Origin: Diploptera punctata | Lineage: Eukaryota; Arthropoda; Insecta; Blattodea; Blaberidae | DNA length: 64,000 nt | Direction of reading: 5' to 3' | Assembly: GCA_030220185.1 (NCBI GenBank) | Contig: JASPKZ010003442.1 | Coordinates: forward strand, 443,501 to 507,500 | Part shown: positions 43,920 to 54,617 of the stretch, piece after piece | Layout of the letters: each line of letters starts with the position of its first letter | Numbering within the stretch: the stretch's first letter is position 1 | The notes under the pieces: generated by a model | The model's input: only the letters and a program-made list of their open reading frames with translations | The model's database searches: none | What the model was told of the DNA's origin: nothing | Position numbers and translations under genes: made by a program

Positions 43920-44545
43920 TAGCTAATATCCGGCGTGCGTTGCTACGCCTGAATAAATAAAATGTGATTTTATGTTCAGTTGAATAAGTAATAGAAAAAA
44001 ATATAAATTTATATCGTAATTATTTTTAGATATCCCGGCTGATTATCCGGCGGCGTTGGCCCGGGAATCTATTTATCCCTATCTTCTTGGCATAAATGAG
44101 CTGATAGACAAAAATTGTTATTGAGAGTTATTCGTAAAAGAATATCCGCAGTGCGCTGCTATGCTTGCCCGGTATCTAGTCAATCCAATCTTCTTGGCAT
44201 CAATGAGCTGAAAAATAAAAATGGATATTGTGAGTTATCCATGAATGATACACATATGGCATCCTGGACTTTTGTTGTAGATTTTTTAAAGATATTCAAT
44301 TCTGTGTACATTAATTTAGAGCATATGTTATAGTTTAGGCAAGATAAGCCATTTAACCGTCCACAAAGTTCCGAAAATAATGCTTTACTCTACAAAAGTT
44401 ATTTTTAAGGGTGTAGGAATTGAGTACTACTACACTCTTGTAGCCTAAGACCTTCCTGGGAAACTCCTGAACATTTTACAAAAAGCCCCATTAAAATCGG
44501 ATGAACGGTGTGGCAGCGCATAAAGGACAAACATACTGACAGACG
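43920..44545 (+). repeat. Repeat F, plus-strand copy
   Basis: CCGGCGTGCGTTGCTACGCC start, two sub-modules with CTTCTTGGCATAAATGAGCT (44090) and CTTCTTGGCATCAATGAGCT (44190), then ATTGAGTACTACTACACTC and GGATGAACGGTGTGGCAGCG. Reverse of 10230-11440. Unclassified. Confidence 0.65.
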
Positions 44546-45034
44546 GATATTCATTTATAATATATACACAGTAAAACTTGTTTAATCCGGAACATGAATA
44601 ATGCGGAAATCTGTCCAATGTGAACACATTTACTGGTCCCGGCGAAATAATAGTAATTTTACGTGTATTTATTTTGCATAAAACGGAATCTGTCCATCGC
44701 GGAAACGGAAGGATATTTCTGCACAATTCATGAAAAAATTATAAAGCGGAAAGGTATGTATATTTATTCACCATCAGCAGTTTTTTTTACTGAAGGCAGG
44801 TGCCAAGACGGCTTTTACAAATAGTGATTCAAACCAAATAGACAAATATCAAAACAAATCAAACCTAATTGTCACTGATCCTAAAGTTCATTGTTAAAAG
44901 ATTTTGTCGTATTTCATATGGCGATATGTACTTTGATAAATGCCTCCATCGTCACAATCAGTATATTATTGTTTCAACTTGTTCGTTGCAATAATTTTAA
45001 GTGAATAACACGTGTCTCTTGTGCTTTGTTCCCA

Positions 45035-45300
45035 GTTTATAATGTTGAGTAAAAGGAAATACAAATAATTAGTACCGAAGAGAAAAAAAATTGTGTTGCC
45101 TCTTAAAGTAAAAATAAAAATGCTTGACCGTTTATACGCGTTGGCGAGTCGATTGCGTCTATATCACGCTGTTTCAATGTTAATGAATCAAGAAATCCGA
45201 AGACAAAATAAGGAATTATATCGCAGAATTCACAGCTGAATATCAATCTTAATTGAAATACCTTTTAAAAGCGGCAAAACAGGTAAAAATTACTAAGCTC
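45035..45300 (+). pseudogene. pogo-like transposase N-terminal DNA-binding remnant
   Basis: In two frames: LPLKVKIKMLDRL, then GESIASISRCFNVNESRNPK. This fits the helix-turn-helix (CENP-B N-terminal/psq-like) that binds the terminal repeats in pogo and Tigger elements. Frameshifts make it inactive. Confidence 0.6.
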
Positions 45301-45429
45301 TTTAAGTCCTTGTCTAAATCTGACAGTATAATTAATATATTTTTTTCAAAATCTCTCATTAATTAATTTTATTTTCATAATTTTTATTTTATTCTCTAAC
45401 CTTGAAACGTATCCACTATATTGTATTGT

Positions 45430-45835
45430 ATTGTATTGTAAGCCCATGTTTTCCCTTTACAGAGATTTAGGCGCTCTCCCCCTACAGGGAAGAATTTGAA
45501 CCATACTAATTTAGTTACACTTGTTTTCGTATAGATGTCATTTTGAGTGGTCCGTGGTCAGCGTTCCGTCTCATACTGACATCTAGCAAACCAAGGTAGT
45601 ACTAGGACGGGAAAATTCGGTAAATTTTGCTTAGAGGCCTTTTCATTCAGGCTTAAGGATTTTTTACGAGCCTGAAAATCTTCAGACTCGGGACCCACGG
45701 CTTAAAGTCCCTCCCGGAGGACTTGCTCCTTGGATTTTTCCGTCCTAAAAAATCCATCGACCCCGGCCGGGTTTGAATCCGCGACCCTCGGGACCAGAGG
45801 CAAGGAGCGTAACCACTAGTCCACCGTGGCCTATA
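45430..45835 (-). repeat. SINE family D inserted in the pogo-like element
   Basis: Minus-strand copy. The head at the right has GTAACCACTAGTCCACCGTG (A-box side) and GGGTTTGAATCCGCGACC (B box). The body has CGGCTTAAAGTCCCTCCCGG and TTCATTCAGGCTTAAGG. It is the best-preserved head of family D in the window. Confidence 0.8.
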
Positions 45836-45863
45836 ACTTATACCCATACAAATTACCATTCCA

Positions 45864-45934
45864 TATTCGCGGTTTCTGTATTCGTGGCATATTTACGGAA
45901 CATATCCCCCGCGAATAAGGAGTTTTTACTGTAT
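45864..45934 (-). repeat. Second pogo/Tigger-like terminal sequence
   Basis: ATTCGCGGTTTCTG and CCCGCGAATAAGGAGTTTTT ending ACTGTA resembles a Tigger-type terminal repeat (CAGTAAAAACTCC on the minus strand). Its partner end was not found, so it may be a solitary MITE remnant. Confidence 0.45.
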
Positions 45935-46079
45935 AGATTCTACCAGTATAGATTTGGCCTCATTGCACACCTGTCTTGCAAATAACAAGTGCGCTGTAAA
46001 ATCTTAAATTAGGTAAGTTCTGAGACCTATCTTTCACAGGTAGCGTTCTGAATTTACAGAATAAAGATGGCGGAAACGT

Positions 46080-46400
46080 ATGTATGATTCTCATTAAGCG
46101 AAAAAGTGAATGTAATTGAAGATAAATATCGAAACATTTTCGGACCGATGCTCCAAAGTCAAGCTCTAGCTCTTGTTAAATCCCTCAGGGATAAACGATT
46201 TCAAGGAATCTTCAGGTTGGGTGGTCAGTTTTAAAATACGACACAATGTAGTGAGGAATGAAATTTGCGGGGAATCAAATAATCTGGATGAAAGTGTAGT
46301 TAGTGAGCGAAAACTGAAACTGCATACTTTAATTTCTGGATACGCGCCTAAGATACATTTTTAACGTTGACGAGAAGAGATTTTTTTCGTGCGTTATCGT
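46080..46400 (+). pseudogene. pogo-like transposase central remnant
   Basis: The frame around 46173-46364 reads FKESSGWVVSFKIRHNVV, RNEICGES, SERKLKLHTLISGYAPK and then IHFNVDEKRFF. This matches the CENPB-type second DNA-binding domain and the NADE-type start of the DDE domain (here NVDE, so the first catalytic Asp region is present). The remaining catalytic core is decayed. Confidence 0.75.
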
Positions 46401-46523
46401 CGAAGTCGCTCATGCATACTACACTTCACTTTTCAACGGTAGCGGAACTACAATTAATCCAACGTACATAACATGGAAAAATAAATTGGTCCTATGCGAT
46501 TCCGCTTTGAGCAAGTTTTACTG

Positions 46524-46552
<29 letters not shown>
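46524..46552. repeat. (TA)n microsatellite
   Basis: TA tract at the right flank of the pogo-like element. Confidence 0.9.
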
Positions 46553-46555
<3 letters not shown>

Positions 46556-46649
46556 TATAGTTGTATTTTTGTTATTTTCCATCAAATCCATTACATTTAG
46601 GCTTAGACAGTAGTGGGAAATTAACGCAAATTGATTTAGAACCATATTG

Positions 46650-46900
46650 GAGGTAAAGGCAAAGAAATACTACTAAAGGCTCGGAAAGCCTTTGGGTTAG
46701 TAGGAGGTTAAGGCTCCCACCTTCTTAAACAATTGGCACGAATTATCACTCGAGTTGTCAGCCCTGTGTGAAGACCTCCTTTACTACCAGAAAATAAATT
46801 TGGTACTCATTTATGTTAGAGGCTGAGTCGACTCCAGTTTCATAATGCCGCCAGAAGATTTAAGCCAGTTTAATGATTCTATATTGGAGGTAGGCCATAG
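46650..46900 (+). repeat. Dispersed repeat G, copy 1
   Basis: TAGTAGGAGGTTAAGGCTCC, GGTACTCATTTATGTTAGAG, GAGTCGACTCCAG and CGCCAGAAGATTTAAGCCAG match 61150-61450 in the same order. Non-coding; origin unknown. Confidence 0.6.
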
Positions 46901-46974
46901 CATTTTGTTTACAGGTTTCGTATTTCAGGTTTAAGATTATTTAACGTGCCCTTAATTTACGACATGAAATCTAC

Positions 46975-47460
46975 AGATTTATTTACCTTCCGAAGGAACT
47001 GATACTCGGGATTTTACCCCCAGAATCCATAGACGCCGTTTGAATTCGCAAAGTTCAGAACTTGAGGTAACTACTAGTCTAGGACAGTGCCAACGACTTG
47101 TTGCTTCAGTGTTGTTGTCAGTATATATTTTGATGGATACATATTTTATACTTGAGTGTCGACCGATTGCGGTCGATGACTTTTTAGTATGGTAAAATCC
47201 AAGGGACATGTCTTCAGAGAAGGACTTTAAACTGTGGGTCATGAGTCTGAATATTTTCGGGCTCGTAAAAGAATCTCAAGCCTAAATTGGAGTCTCTGAG
47301 CAAAATTTAATCGGCATTGCCCATCCAAGTAATAATATAGATGCTTAGGAGATGAGCCAACCATTTTCACTCGCTGACATATCTATGAAAATAAGCTTAA
47401 CTAAATTAGCTTCGCTAAGTAACTACCGTAAGAGAGAATCCTTGTCCCAAGTGGGGATTT
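46975..47460. repeat. SINE family D, head and body in opposite orientation
   Basis: 46980-47105 is a minus-strand family-D head (GGGATTTTACCCCCAGAATC and TAACTACTAGTCTAGGACAG). 47190-47450 is a plus-strand body (TAAAATCCAAGGGACATG, AATATTTTCGGGCTCG and GAAAATAAGCTTAACTAA). An inversion or two inserts. Confidence 0.55.
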
Positions 47461-48074
47461 ATGGGTAAAGATAGATAGTCATACGCAGGTCTGCCGAAGC
47501 GGTGCACTTTACCACAATATATCCGCGAATTCGGAACTCTATGCACGAAAAGTGCAGTGAGTAGGATTTGAAAGTTGGGACACATTCACGCAAGAATGCA
47601 CTAACACACCAGTTAAATTTAAAAGTGATTAAATACAGACTGTACTACTTATGTGTAATTTAAATTGCTGTTCACTGCAGTATGCGGAAAGAGTGTATCT
47701 GATTTTGTACCTGTGATATGCTTTATAAATTAATTGCCAACGTTACTATCTAGATGCAAGCCTTGAATACTTGTACATGCAAATAATTACTGCCTTTCTA
47801 CATGTACAACGGGAGCACGTTATTAAAATTAAGTTGTAAATAGCTTTCTAAATTATCTGCCATAATTCATATTAGCTACTGTTAAATGTAACAACTGAAA
47901 AATGCTATTCAGATTTATATTGTGTGTTTTCACTCAACCAAGGACAGTTATCTAATGTTTTGTGTAACTAAACTTGGAGTCATTGATTTGAAACAATTAT
48001 TGCAAAATATAGAAATGTACAAGAGCAATGGACCTTCATTCTAACGTGTGGTCCAATAGCCCTTTCTTATGTTT
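47461..48074. other. No recognised feature
   Basis: About 600 bp unassigned. Confidence 0.3.
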
Positions 48075-48110
<36 letters not shown>

Positions 48111-48375
48111 GTACAGAGTTTAGAGACTCGGGTTCAAATCCCGACTCAAGCATTCATTTTTCTTTTCATTTCATATTTGCCTTCATTGCCAAATGTCAAA
48201 AATATAGTTATAACATCTAACTATACAAGCGTTACTGCTATAAAGTAAATATTCTCTTTAAAAATTGCTTAACTGTTATGTTGGCCACTAGATGGTGTTG
48301 GAACGAATTCCCACTACCTCTTGTGTGAATTGAGAATACTACATATATAAGAAAAGTGTATGTTTGTGTTGGAAT

Positions 48376-48450
48376 TCTTGGGTAGCTCAGTTGGTTAGAG
48401 CGCTAAACGTACAGAGTTTAGAGACTCGGGTTCAAAACCCTACTCAAGCA
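48376..48450 (+). pseudogene. tRNA-like cassette 1 (anticodon loop GTACAGA)
   Basis: A 75-nt cloverleaf: six of seven acceptor pairs, D stem GCTC/GAGC, anticodon stem TAAAC/GTTTA with loop GTACAGA, 5-nt variable loop. The T stem is broken by TTCAAAACCCTA. A box TAGCTCAGTTGG intact. Probably non-functional as tRNA. Confidence 0.6.
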
Positions 48451-48674
48451 TTCATTTTTCTTTTCATATCATATTTGCCTTCATTGCCAAATGTCAAAAA
48501 CTATAGTTATAACATCTAAATATACAAGCGTTACTGCTATAAAGTAAATATTCTCTTTAAAAATTGCTTAACTGTTATGTTGGCCACTAGATGGTGTTGG
48601 AACGAATTCCCACTATCTCTTGTGTGAATTGAGAATATTACATATATAAGAAAAGTTTATGTTTGTGTTGGAAT

Positions 48675-48749
48675 TCTTGGGTATCTCAGTTGGTTAGAGC
48701 GCTAAACGTACAGAGTTTAGAGACTCGGGTTCAAATCCCGACTCAAGCA
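48675..48749 (+). pseudogene. tRNA-like cassette 2 (anticodon loop GTACAGA)
   Basis: Same cassette with an intact T stem (TCGGG/CCCGA) and B box GGTTCAAATCC, but a D-stem change (GTATCTCAG for GTAGCTCAG). Discriminator A. Confidence 0.6.
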
Positions 48750-49116
48750 TTCATTTTTCGTTTCATATCATATATATATATATATATATATATAATGCGT
48801 CTCACTCAATCTGTGGCCCACTAGCGGGAAAAGTAACTGCGAGCAGTGAGTCATCAACTCTCGCCGGACAGGCATATCAACTGCACGGTATATTAGGACC
48901 AACGGATCTGTGCCCCTATAGCGCTTACATCGTTCTTAGAATAGTACACGTCTATACTTATATCATTTTATCGCACTTCCCTTCCCCTACGTCAAACGGC
49001 AGCCACAGGTAACTTATCGAGTAGGGATGTTGCTAAACTTCCCCCAGTGTCATGGATCTTGAATATTGAATACCGGTAAAGCAAGGTTGGAGTTGAGTTG
49101 GCAACACTAGAGTGCA

Positions 49117-49118
<2 letters not shown>

Positions 49119-49151
<33 letters not shown>

Positions 49152-49885
49152 TAGAGAGAGATAGAGAGAGATAGATAGATAGAGAGATAGAGAGAGATAG
49201 AGAGATAGAGAGAGATAGAGATAGAGAGAGATAGAGAGATAGAGATAGAGAGATAGAGATAGAGAGGGAGGAAGAGAGAGGGAGAGGGAGGGAGGGAGAG
49301 GGAAGGAGGGAGAGGGGGAGAGGGAGAGGGAGGGAGAGGGGAGAGGGAGCGGAGAGGGAGAGGGAGAGGGAGAGGGAGGAGGGAGGAGGAGGGAGAGGGA
49401 GAGAGGGAGAGAGGGAGAGGGAGAGAGGGATGAGGAGAGAGGAGAGAGGGAGAGTGGGAGAGAGGGAGAGAGGAGAGGGAGAGAGGGGAGAGGGATGAGG
49501 GAAGAGGGGAGAGAGGGAGAGGGATAGGGAGAGAGGAGAGAGAGAGGGAGAGGGAAGAGGGAGAGAGGAGAGAGAGGGAGGAGGGAGAGGGAGGAGGCGA
49601 GAGGGAGAGGGAGGGAGGGAGAGGGAGAGAGGGAGAGGGAGAGAGGGCGAGAGGGAGAGGGAGAGAGGGAGAGGGAGAGGGAGAGAGGGAGAGGGTGAGG
49701 GAGAGAGGGTCAGGGAGAGAGGGAGAGGGAGAGAGGGAGAGGGAGAGGGAGAGGGAGAGGGAGAGAGGGGGAGGGGGAAAGAGGGGGAGAGGGGAGAGAG
49801 GGGGAGAGAGGGGGAATGAGGGAGAGAGAGTGAGAGGGAGAGAGAGAGGGAGCGAGAGGGAGAGAGAGAGAGAGGGAGAGATAGG
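49119..49885. repeat. ~770-bp (GA)-rich simple-sequence tract
   Basis: GA, GATA and GGGA repeats throughout. Long poly-Ser/Pro/Leu frames across it on the minus strand (and Arg/Glu/Gly on the plus) have no gene signature. Confidence 0.95.
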
Positions 49886-50019
49886 AATGCAGGGAGAGAA
49901 ATTATTTGCCGAGCCAGAAAAGGAAATAGGCTTTAGTTCGCATATCTTACACATGTCCGTTGGATCGACAATACTTTCGCACTTTGTAGAGAGCAAGATA
50001 TTGAAGTGTGAACGAGTAA

Positions 50020-50545
50020 GTACGTACCTTATGACAGAAGATGTTGGAAATGTTCTCCTACTACATCCACACATTTTCAGCACCATAATAGGTAACACTG
50101 ATTCGCACGCATTTATTGTTATTAAATTAATTTTTGTCCTGATATAATCTTTCAGTTCTTCTAACGTGTGAGGTTTCTTGCATATAACTTACGCTTTTTA
50201 GTATGTAACAATTTCGTACCACCCCATGCTGTGCTCTTCGAAATACCGTTTTCTTGGCCAAGTCACTTTAGAGATTTTGTTGGCGTATGTTCTAATCTTT
50301 CTCCTATTTCATCTAATTTATCTTCAGTCAGCACACGATTTGTTACCCGTGGTTTCTTATCGAGCACAGGATCCGTTTTATAAAATTGAATACAAATCGT
50401 TGAACGGTCTCTCTATTTGGATGATTTACACCTGTAAGTTGTGTTTTGAATCGTCTAACGACTTTTCTGCAAGAGTCTGTTTTAACATATCGTACATAAA
50501 TGCCCTATGCTGTACTGTGAACACAGATCGAGGCATAATAACTAC
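50020..50545 (-). pseudogene. Internally deleted DUF4817-type transposase
   Basis: From about 50505 the minus strand reads GIYVRYVKTDSCRKVVRRFK and GVNHPNRETVQRFV, a frameshift, then KTDPVLDKKPR, TNRVLTEDKLDEIGERLEH and LGQENGISKST. The sequence passes directly to the C-terminus KPHTLEELKDYIRTKINLIT and GEHFQHLL. The N-terminal DNA-binding domain and the C-terminus are present, but the DDE core is deleted and an in-frame TGA follows TKSLK. Confidence 0.8.
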
Positions 50546-50757
50546 GAACTAAGACCACTTGAATTAAATGCTTAATTTTGCTTTATAACACATCATAACA
50601 CGAGAATACAGTATTGCAGTAGAACGAGTTTTCCACCTTACAAGCAAGAAGCTCGACCGCTAGGCACCAGTTGCACTGTGTGGGCAGCGCAAATTGATGA
50701 CTCACTGCCTGCAGTCATTTTTCCCGCTAGCGACCACAAGTCGTGTGAGACACATTA

Positions 50758-50759
<2 letters not shown>

Positions 50760-50800
<41 letters not shown>
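50760..50800. repeat. (GT)n/(TA)n microsatellite
   Basis: Right flank of the preceding transposon. Confidence 0.95.
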
Positions 50801-51054
50801 GGACAGCAGAAAGGCTGCTATTATTTTAGTTCTACAGGAAGGAGACTCTTTAATTCATTTATAATAAAGGGTTAAATAAACCGATATGGACAAAATAACT
50901 TAATAGAGTCCGATACCAGCCTTCCCGTGGTTCAACTGTTAGTAATCATACATAAGATGATGATTTAATCATCAAACATGATGGGCTACCATCGATCTGG
51001 AATTGCCTTCTCTTACTTTTTTTAAATGCTGCAGGTTGTTATTTCTGGTATTCT
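50801..51054. other. No recognised feature
   Basis: Short unassigned spacer. Confidence 0.3.
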
Positions 51055-51382
51055 TTCCTGGCACGGCGTGCTTATAACCCACTTCTGAAGTTGGAGGCGA
51101 GGTTACGCTGCCCCGATGATATGAGAGTTGATGATGAAGGTAATGATGCGCCAGGAGAGGCCTTAAGCTAAACTTAAGATAATTAGACGAATATGATATT
51201 GATGATAATGGTGGTCAGATGGTGTTCGGGGATCGTTTGGACCTTAAAGTTTCCTGACATTTGTGTTACAGGTGAGGAAGAACCCTGAAAAAACCTCACC
51301 CAGGAAACTTGTCCCGACCGGGGATCCAACCGGGCCCGCTGCGTGACAAGTCAACACGCTACCTCGAGACCATAGCGGTGTA
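51055..51382 (-). repeat. SINE with shared head and tail type B
   Basis: Minus strand. The tail at the left (CTTATAACCCACTTCTGAAG, GAGGTTACGCTGCCCC, GGTAATGATGCGCCAGGAG) and the head at the right (CTACCTCGAGACCATAGCGG). The core has GTGAGGAAGAACCC. Confidence 0.8.
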
Positions 51383-51664
51383 CCCTTCTCTTACTTATAA
51401 TCTATAACAGTTATAACCCTTTTTCGTCTTTCCTGTATAATCTTCCTTCCTTTATTTATTTATTTTTCGAACTCGAACGTATTAGAGTATTCAAAGCTTA
51501 TGATGTCATTTCATTTTCTCGTTTTTCTCATTTCTTAAAGAGGGCAGAACAAGCTCTTCGGTTGTGGCAAAAACAATTTTTCTAGGGAAATATCTGGTCC
51601 TCCTAGTTGGGGTTGAAACAACGGGCCACCTCTCCGTTTATAAAAAAAAATGTCCCATTCCATT
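51383..51664. other. No recognised feature
   Basis: T-rich spacer with no repeat that I can assign. Confidence 0.3.
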
Positions 51665-52285
51665 CACGCAATTTAAACACTCACCTAATAGGTGCATTTA
51701 GTTTCACACGCCACCCGGCCTTTCAGTGACACGATCTGTCGGGAGAATGATTTTAACTATGGGCTACATACATACTTTTTTGACCACACGTGGAGGATCT
51801 CCCCAAATGAGTGATCAGCTCAATGTCAGGGTGTCCTCCGAGACAACGCAACATTAAGTCGAAATACATCATTCACACACACATTCTCACTAAACATGGC
51901 TAATATTGATAATCAACATTCATAGAATTCATGATAAAATTCAGTTGAGCCATTAGTCACAAAAAGACAAGGCTGAGGATGGAACATATGTTCCGAAAGT
52001 ACTTCACATCTTACAGCCTTTATAAAGTTGAGGACGACTGAGATCTCAGGTACCTATTTTATATTTTAAATTTTACAATTTTATATAATAATTTTAGTTT
52101 TATAATATAATAATGATGGCGAGATATGTTCGGAGACCATTTGGGCATTAAATATTTCTGACATCTGTCTTATAGGCCAGGAAAACATCCGAAAAAACCA
52201 TCATCTAGGAAACTTGTACCGTTCGGTGATCGAACTCGGGCCCGCTTTTTACGTGGCAGTGGCGCTACCCCGAGACCAGCTACAA
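51665..52285 (-). repeat. SINE with tail type C, interrupted
   Basis: The type-C module at the left (GACACGATCTGTCGGGAG, CTCAATGTCAGGG, GAGACAACGCAACATTAAG, CATGGCTAATATT) and a decayed shared head at the right (52115-52280). About 190 bp between 51910 and 52100 is absent from the copy at 22.9 kb and looks like an insertion of unknown type. Confidence 0.6.
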
Positions 52286-54235
52286 ACATTAAACTCATGC
52301 GGGCTATTGATTTCATTCAAAACTGTTTACAGTAATTTGAATTTTATAACCGAGCGAATTTTCCCAGACGGAAACGTCTGAGATCCGTAGTCTAGAGATT
52401 ACAGACTGAAAATCCGAAGCCGACCAATTTGATGTCGTCCAAGTTTTCCTCACTCTTCAAGCAACAGTGAGTTGGAATATCATTACAGGATACAATACAT
52501 GTAACTACTTCATATATTCATTATATATATTTTTTTAGACGCGATATAACTTTAGATGTTGAAGCATCTATAAAATAACAACACTGGTCGACAAGGTTTT
52601 CTTCACAAGAAATCCGATTAGTGGATCTAGTGCATTTTTTCATACTGAATTCAGATACGTATTCAAAATTTTTTCATCAGGCACAGTTTTTTTTTTTTTG
52701 TCAGGTACTTTTAAAAATCTGACTTTAGTATTCTCTTTGACCTGTCATAGGAACATTTACCTTACATATAGCGATTTTATTCAAACTGTATTTAAGGCAA
52801 TTATATATATAATACTATGCTAAAGCACCAAAAGACAAGAGTGCAGGTCTGCTACTTGGGTTCACCAAATGTTGCTGTTTTTGTGCGAATACGACAGCAT
52901 AGATAAGAAATCTCATTACATTTGAAAATCATGGCTTAAGCGTGCATCTCTTATCCTTGCCCAGAAAAATGTGTTACATGTCCATTTAGTGAATTCTAAA
53001 AAAATATATTTACCTTCATTGCATATTAAATTAGGAGTAAAGAAACATTTCGTCAAAGCTATGGATAAGCGTTCTGATGGATTCTAGTATTAGAAATCGA
53101 AATTACTCCAAGTCAATGATGCCAAACTGAAAGAAGAGACTTTATAGAACCATAAATACGGTCATTAATAGCTGATGAATATTTTGAAAGACTGTAAATC
53201 CACTTGAAAAAGCAGCCTGGCAGTCTTTCAAAAAATGTATGTTGCAAATTCCTTTGAAACCATAAATCAGAAAACTGTCGTAACATAGTGACCGATATTC
53301 TGGTTTGGGATGCAACATGCGTTTTCATCAGCAAATTTCTACAGTGGAAAACAGGTACCAAGGCGAGTGCTGGCTGACTACTGTAGCACCAAGAACAGAG
53401 ATGTTTCAGATGCAACATTTGAGGAATGAGTAGAATATAATTTAGAGTTTGATAGCTAATTACTGATTTTATTAAAATTTCTAAAAAATTAAAATGAATA
53501 TCACATAAAACTTCTACTTGATAGGGGAAAACTGAAATATTTGAATTCAGCACGAAAAATACTTCTATAATCTATTATTTTTGTTCTTGTGAAAGAAAAA
53601 AAGTTCATTTTTGTAAACCAGTGTAATAAATAAACATAGAGTGAGCTTTCACTCATTCCGCCAGAGATTTTACCCATATTGCTATAATTATTAAACGCAT
53701 GTAGTAATTTAAGCTTGTTTTATAAATGTATACAGTAATTTAAGCTTGTTCGTTAAATTATTAAAATGACATCGGCTAATCTACTCTACAAACTTAACAC
53801 ACTACGTTGATTTTAAACATAAACATTATTATTATAAATACTATAAGCATGTATGGTATTATGTGGTCAGTTTTTTCAGTTGCAATGTGAGATTATAGCT
53901 TCCTAGATACCTAATTCAAATGTTTCTGGTAGGCGAAATCCAGGAAATGAAAAGCGTTTAACTTACCATGGTGAGCCGGATCCAGTGGTGGAAGCGTAGT
54001 GCTGCCAACACCGGATTACTGCAGAGCCCACATCATCCTGTGGACAAACAGGAAAATACATGATGCCATTATTCTGCTCCACATTTGTCGTCTTTAAAAT
54101 GTTACTCCATATTACTCACAACTAATTGATTCATCGTTTATAAAGCTACTGCTGTGTGTTGAGTAATATTTATGTACTATGCATACTAAGAAAATATGCA
54201 TTTTTTGTAATTTTAATATAAATTTTCAAAAACAT
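52286..54235. other. No recognised feature
   Basis: 1.9 kb, the longest unassigned stretch. It holds a 146-codon minus-strand frame (53113-53553) with no motif I recognise. Composition is AT-rich and there is no promoter or splice evidence, so it is not called a gene. Confidence 0.35.
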
Positions 54236-54512
54236 TATTATGGAAAATAAGGAGAAGGAGATGGAATTAAAGTGGTTAGGACATGTCTTAAGAATGGAAG
54301 ATGAGCGATTACCGAAGCAACTATATGAATGGCATCCGAACAGAAAGAAGAAAAGAGGAAGACCAAGGTTAACATGGAAGGAAAACATGAAGACATTAAT
54401 GCAAGCTACAGGGCTAAGCATCGAAGATTCCCAAGACCGTAGGCTTTGGAGGTTTGGCACGGAAAGACGGCAGCAGCTCTAAAAACCCGAAGATAGATAG
54501 ATAGAAAATAAG
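54236..54512 (+). pseudogene. LINE C-terminal fragment with (GATA)n tail
   Basis: The open frame 54240-54482 reads LKWLGHVLRMEDERLPKQLY, WHPNRKKKRGRPRLTW and WKENMKTL, the connector and GRPR..W motif of a non-LTR element. A GATAGATAGATAG tail follows the TAA. RT absent. Confidence 0.8.
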
Positions 54513-54617
54513 AGCTCCAATTTTTTTTATCCAAGTGACAATGCTTTTTTTTTTTTTAGATTTTTCAAAACTATTATTCTCAAAATTATTAAAAACTCAA
54601 TTCTTAGTTGCATACAC

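Larger units (their letters stand above)
44569..46523 (+). mobile_element. pogo/Tigger-like DNA transposon, decayed
   Basis: Terminal inverted repeats CAGTAAAACTTG(T/C)T(T/C)AA at 44569 and, inverted, at 46506-46523. The right end is flanked by TA and the left by CA, probably a decayed TA. It contains transposase remnants at 45035-45300 and 46080-46400. It is split by a family-D SINE (45430-45835) and has a second, different pogo-like end at 45864-45934. Confidence 0.75.
48075..48794 (+). repeat. Tandem array of family T units (period ~299)
   Basis: GTACAGAGTTTAGAGACTCG recurs at about 48111, 48409 and 48708 (periods 298 and 299). Each unit has CCACTAGATGGTGTTGGAAC, ACATATATAAGAAAAG, a tRNA-like cassette and ATTCATTTTTCTTTTCAT. 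The first unit is 5'-truncated. The array is bracketed by (TA)n at 48080-48107 and 48772-48794. Confidence 0.9.
48792..50758 (-). mobile_element. DNA transposon with ~65-bp terminal inverted repeats and a (GA)n core
   Basis: Left end 48792-48857 and right end 50694-50758 are inverted copies, mostly identical. Shared blocks are CTAGCGGGAAAA and GCAGTGAGTCATCAA at the left, with TTGATGACTCACTGC and TTTTCCCGCTAGCG at the right. TA tracts flank both ends. Inside, the minus strand encodes an internally deleted DUF4817-type transposase (50020-50545), then ~770 bp of GA-rich DNA. Non-autonomous. Confidence 0.85.

Noticed and set aside
43735..48749. Functional tRNA genes
   Set aside because: Cassettes are part of repeats, have mismatched arms and an ACA loop triplet that standard tRNA sets do not use.
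48109..48770. CRISPR-like array
   Set aside because: Long 299-bp units with similar 'spacers', eukaryotic context and no cas genes.
48992..50098. A 368-codon minus-strand frame rich in Ser, Pro and Leu
   Set aside because: It is the translation of the (GA)-rich tract inside a DNA transposon. It has no domain and no codon signature.
49695..50147. A 150-codon plus-strand Arg/Glu/Gly frame
   Set aside because: Same simple-sequence tract on the other strand.
53113..53553. A 146-codon minus-strand frame
   Set aside because: No motif, no homology that I recognise, no promoter or neighbour. Kept only as unassigned sequence.
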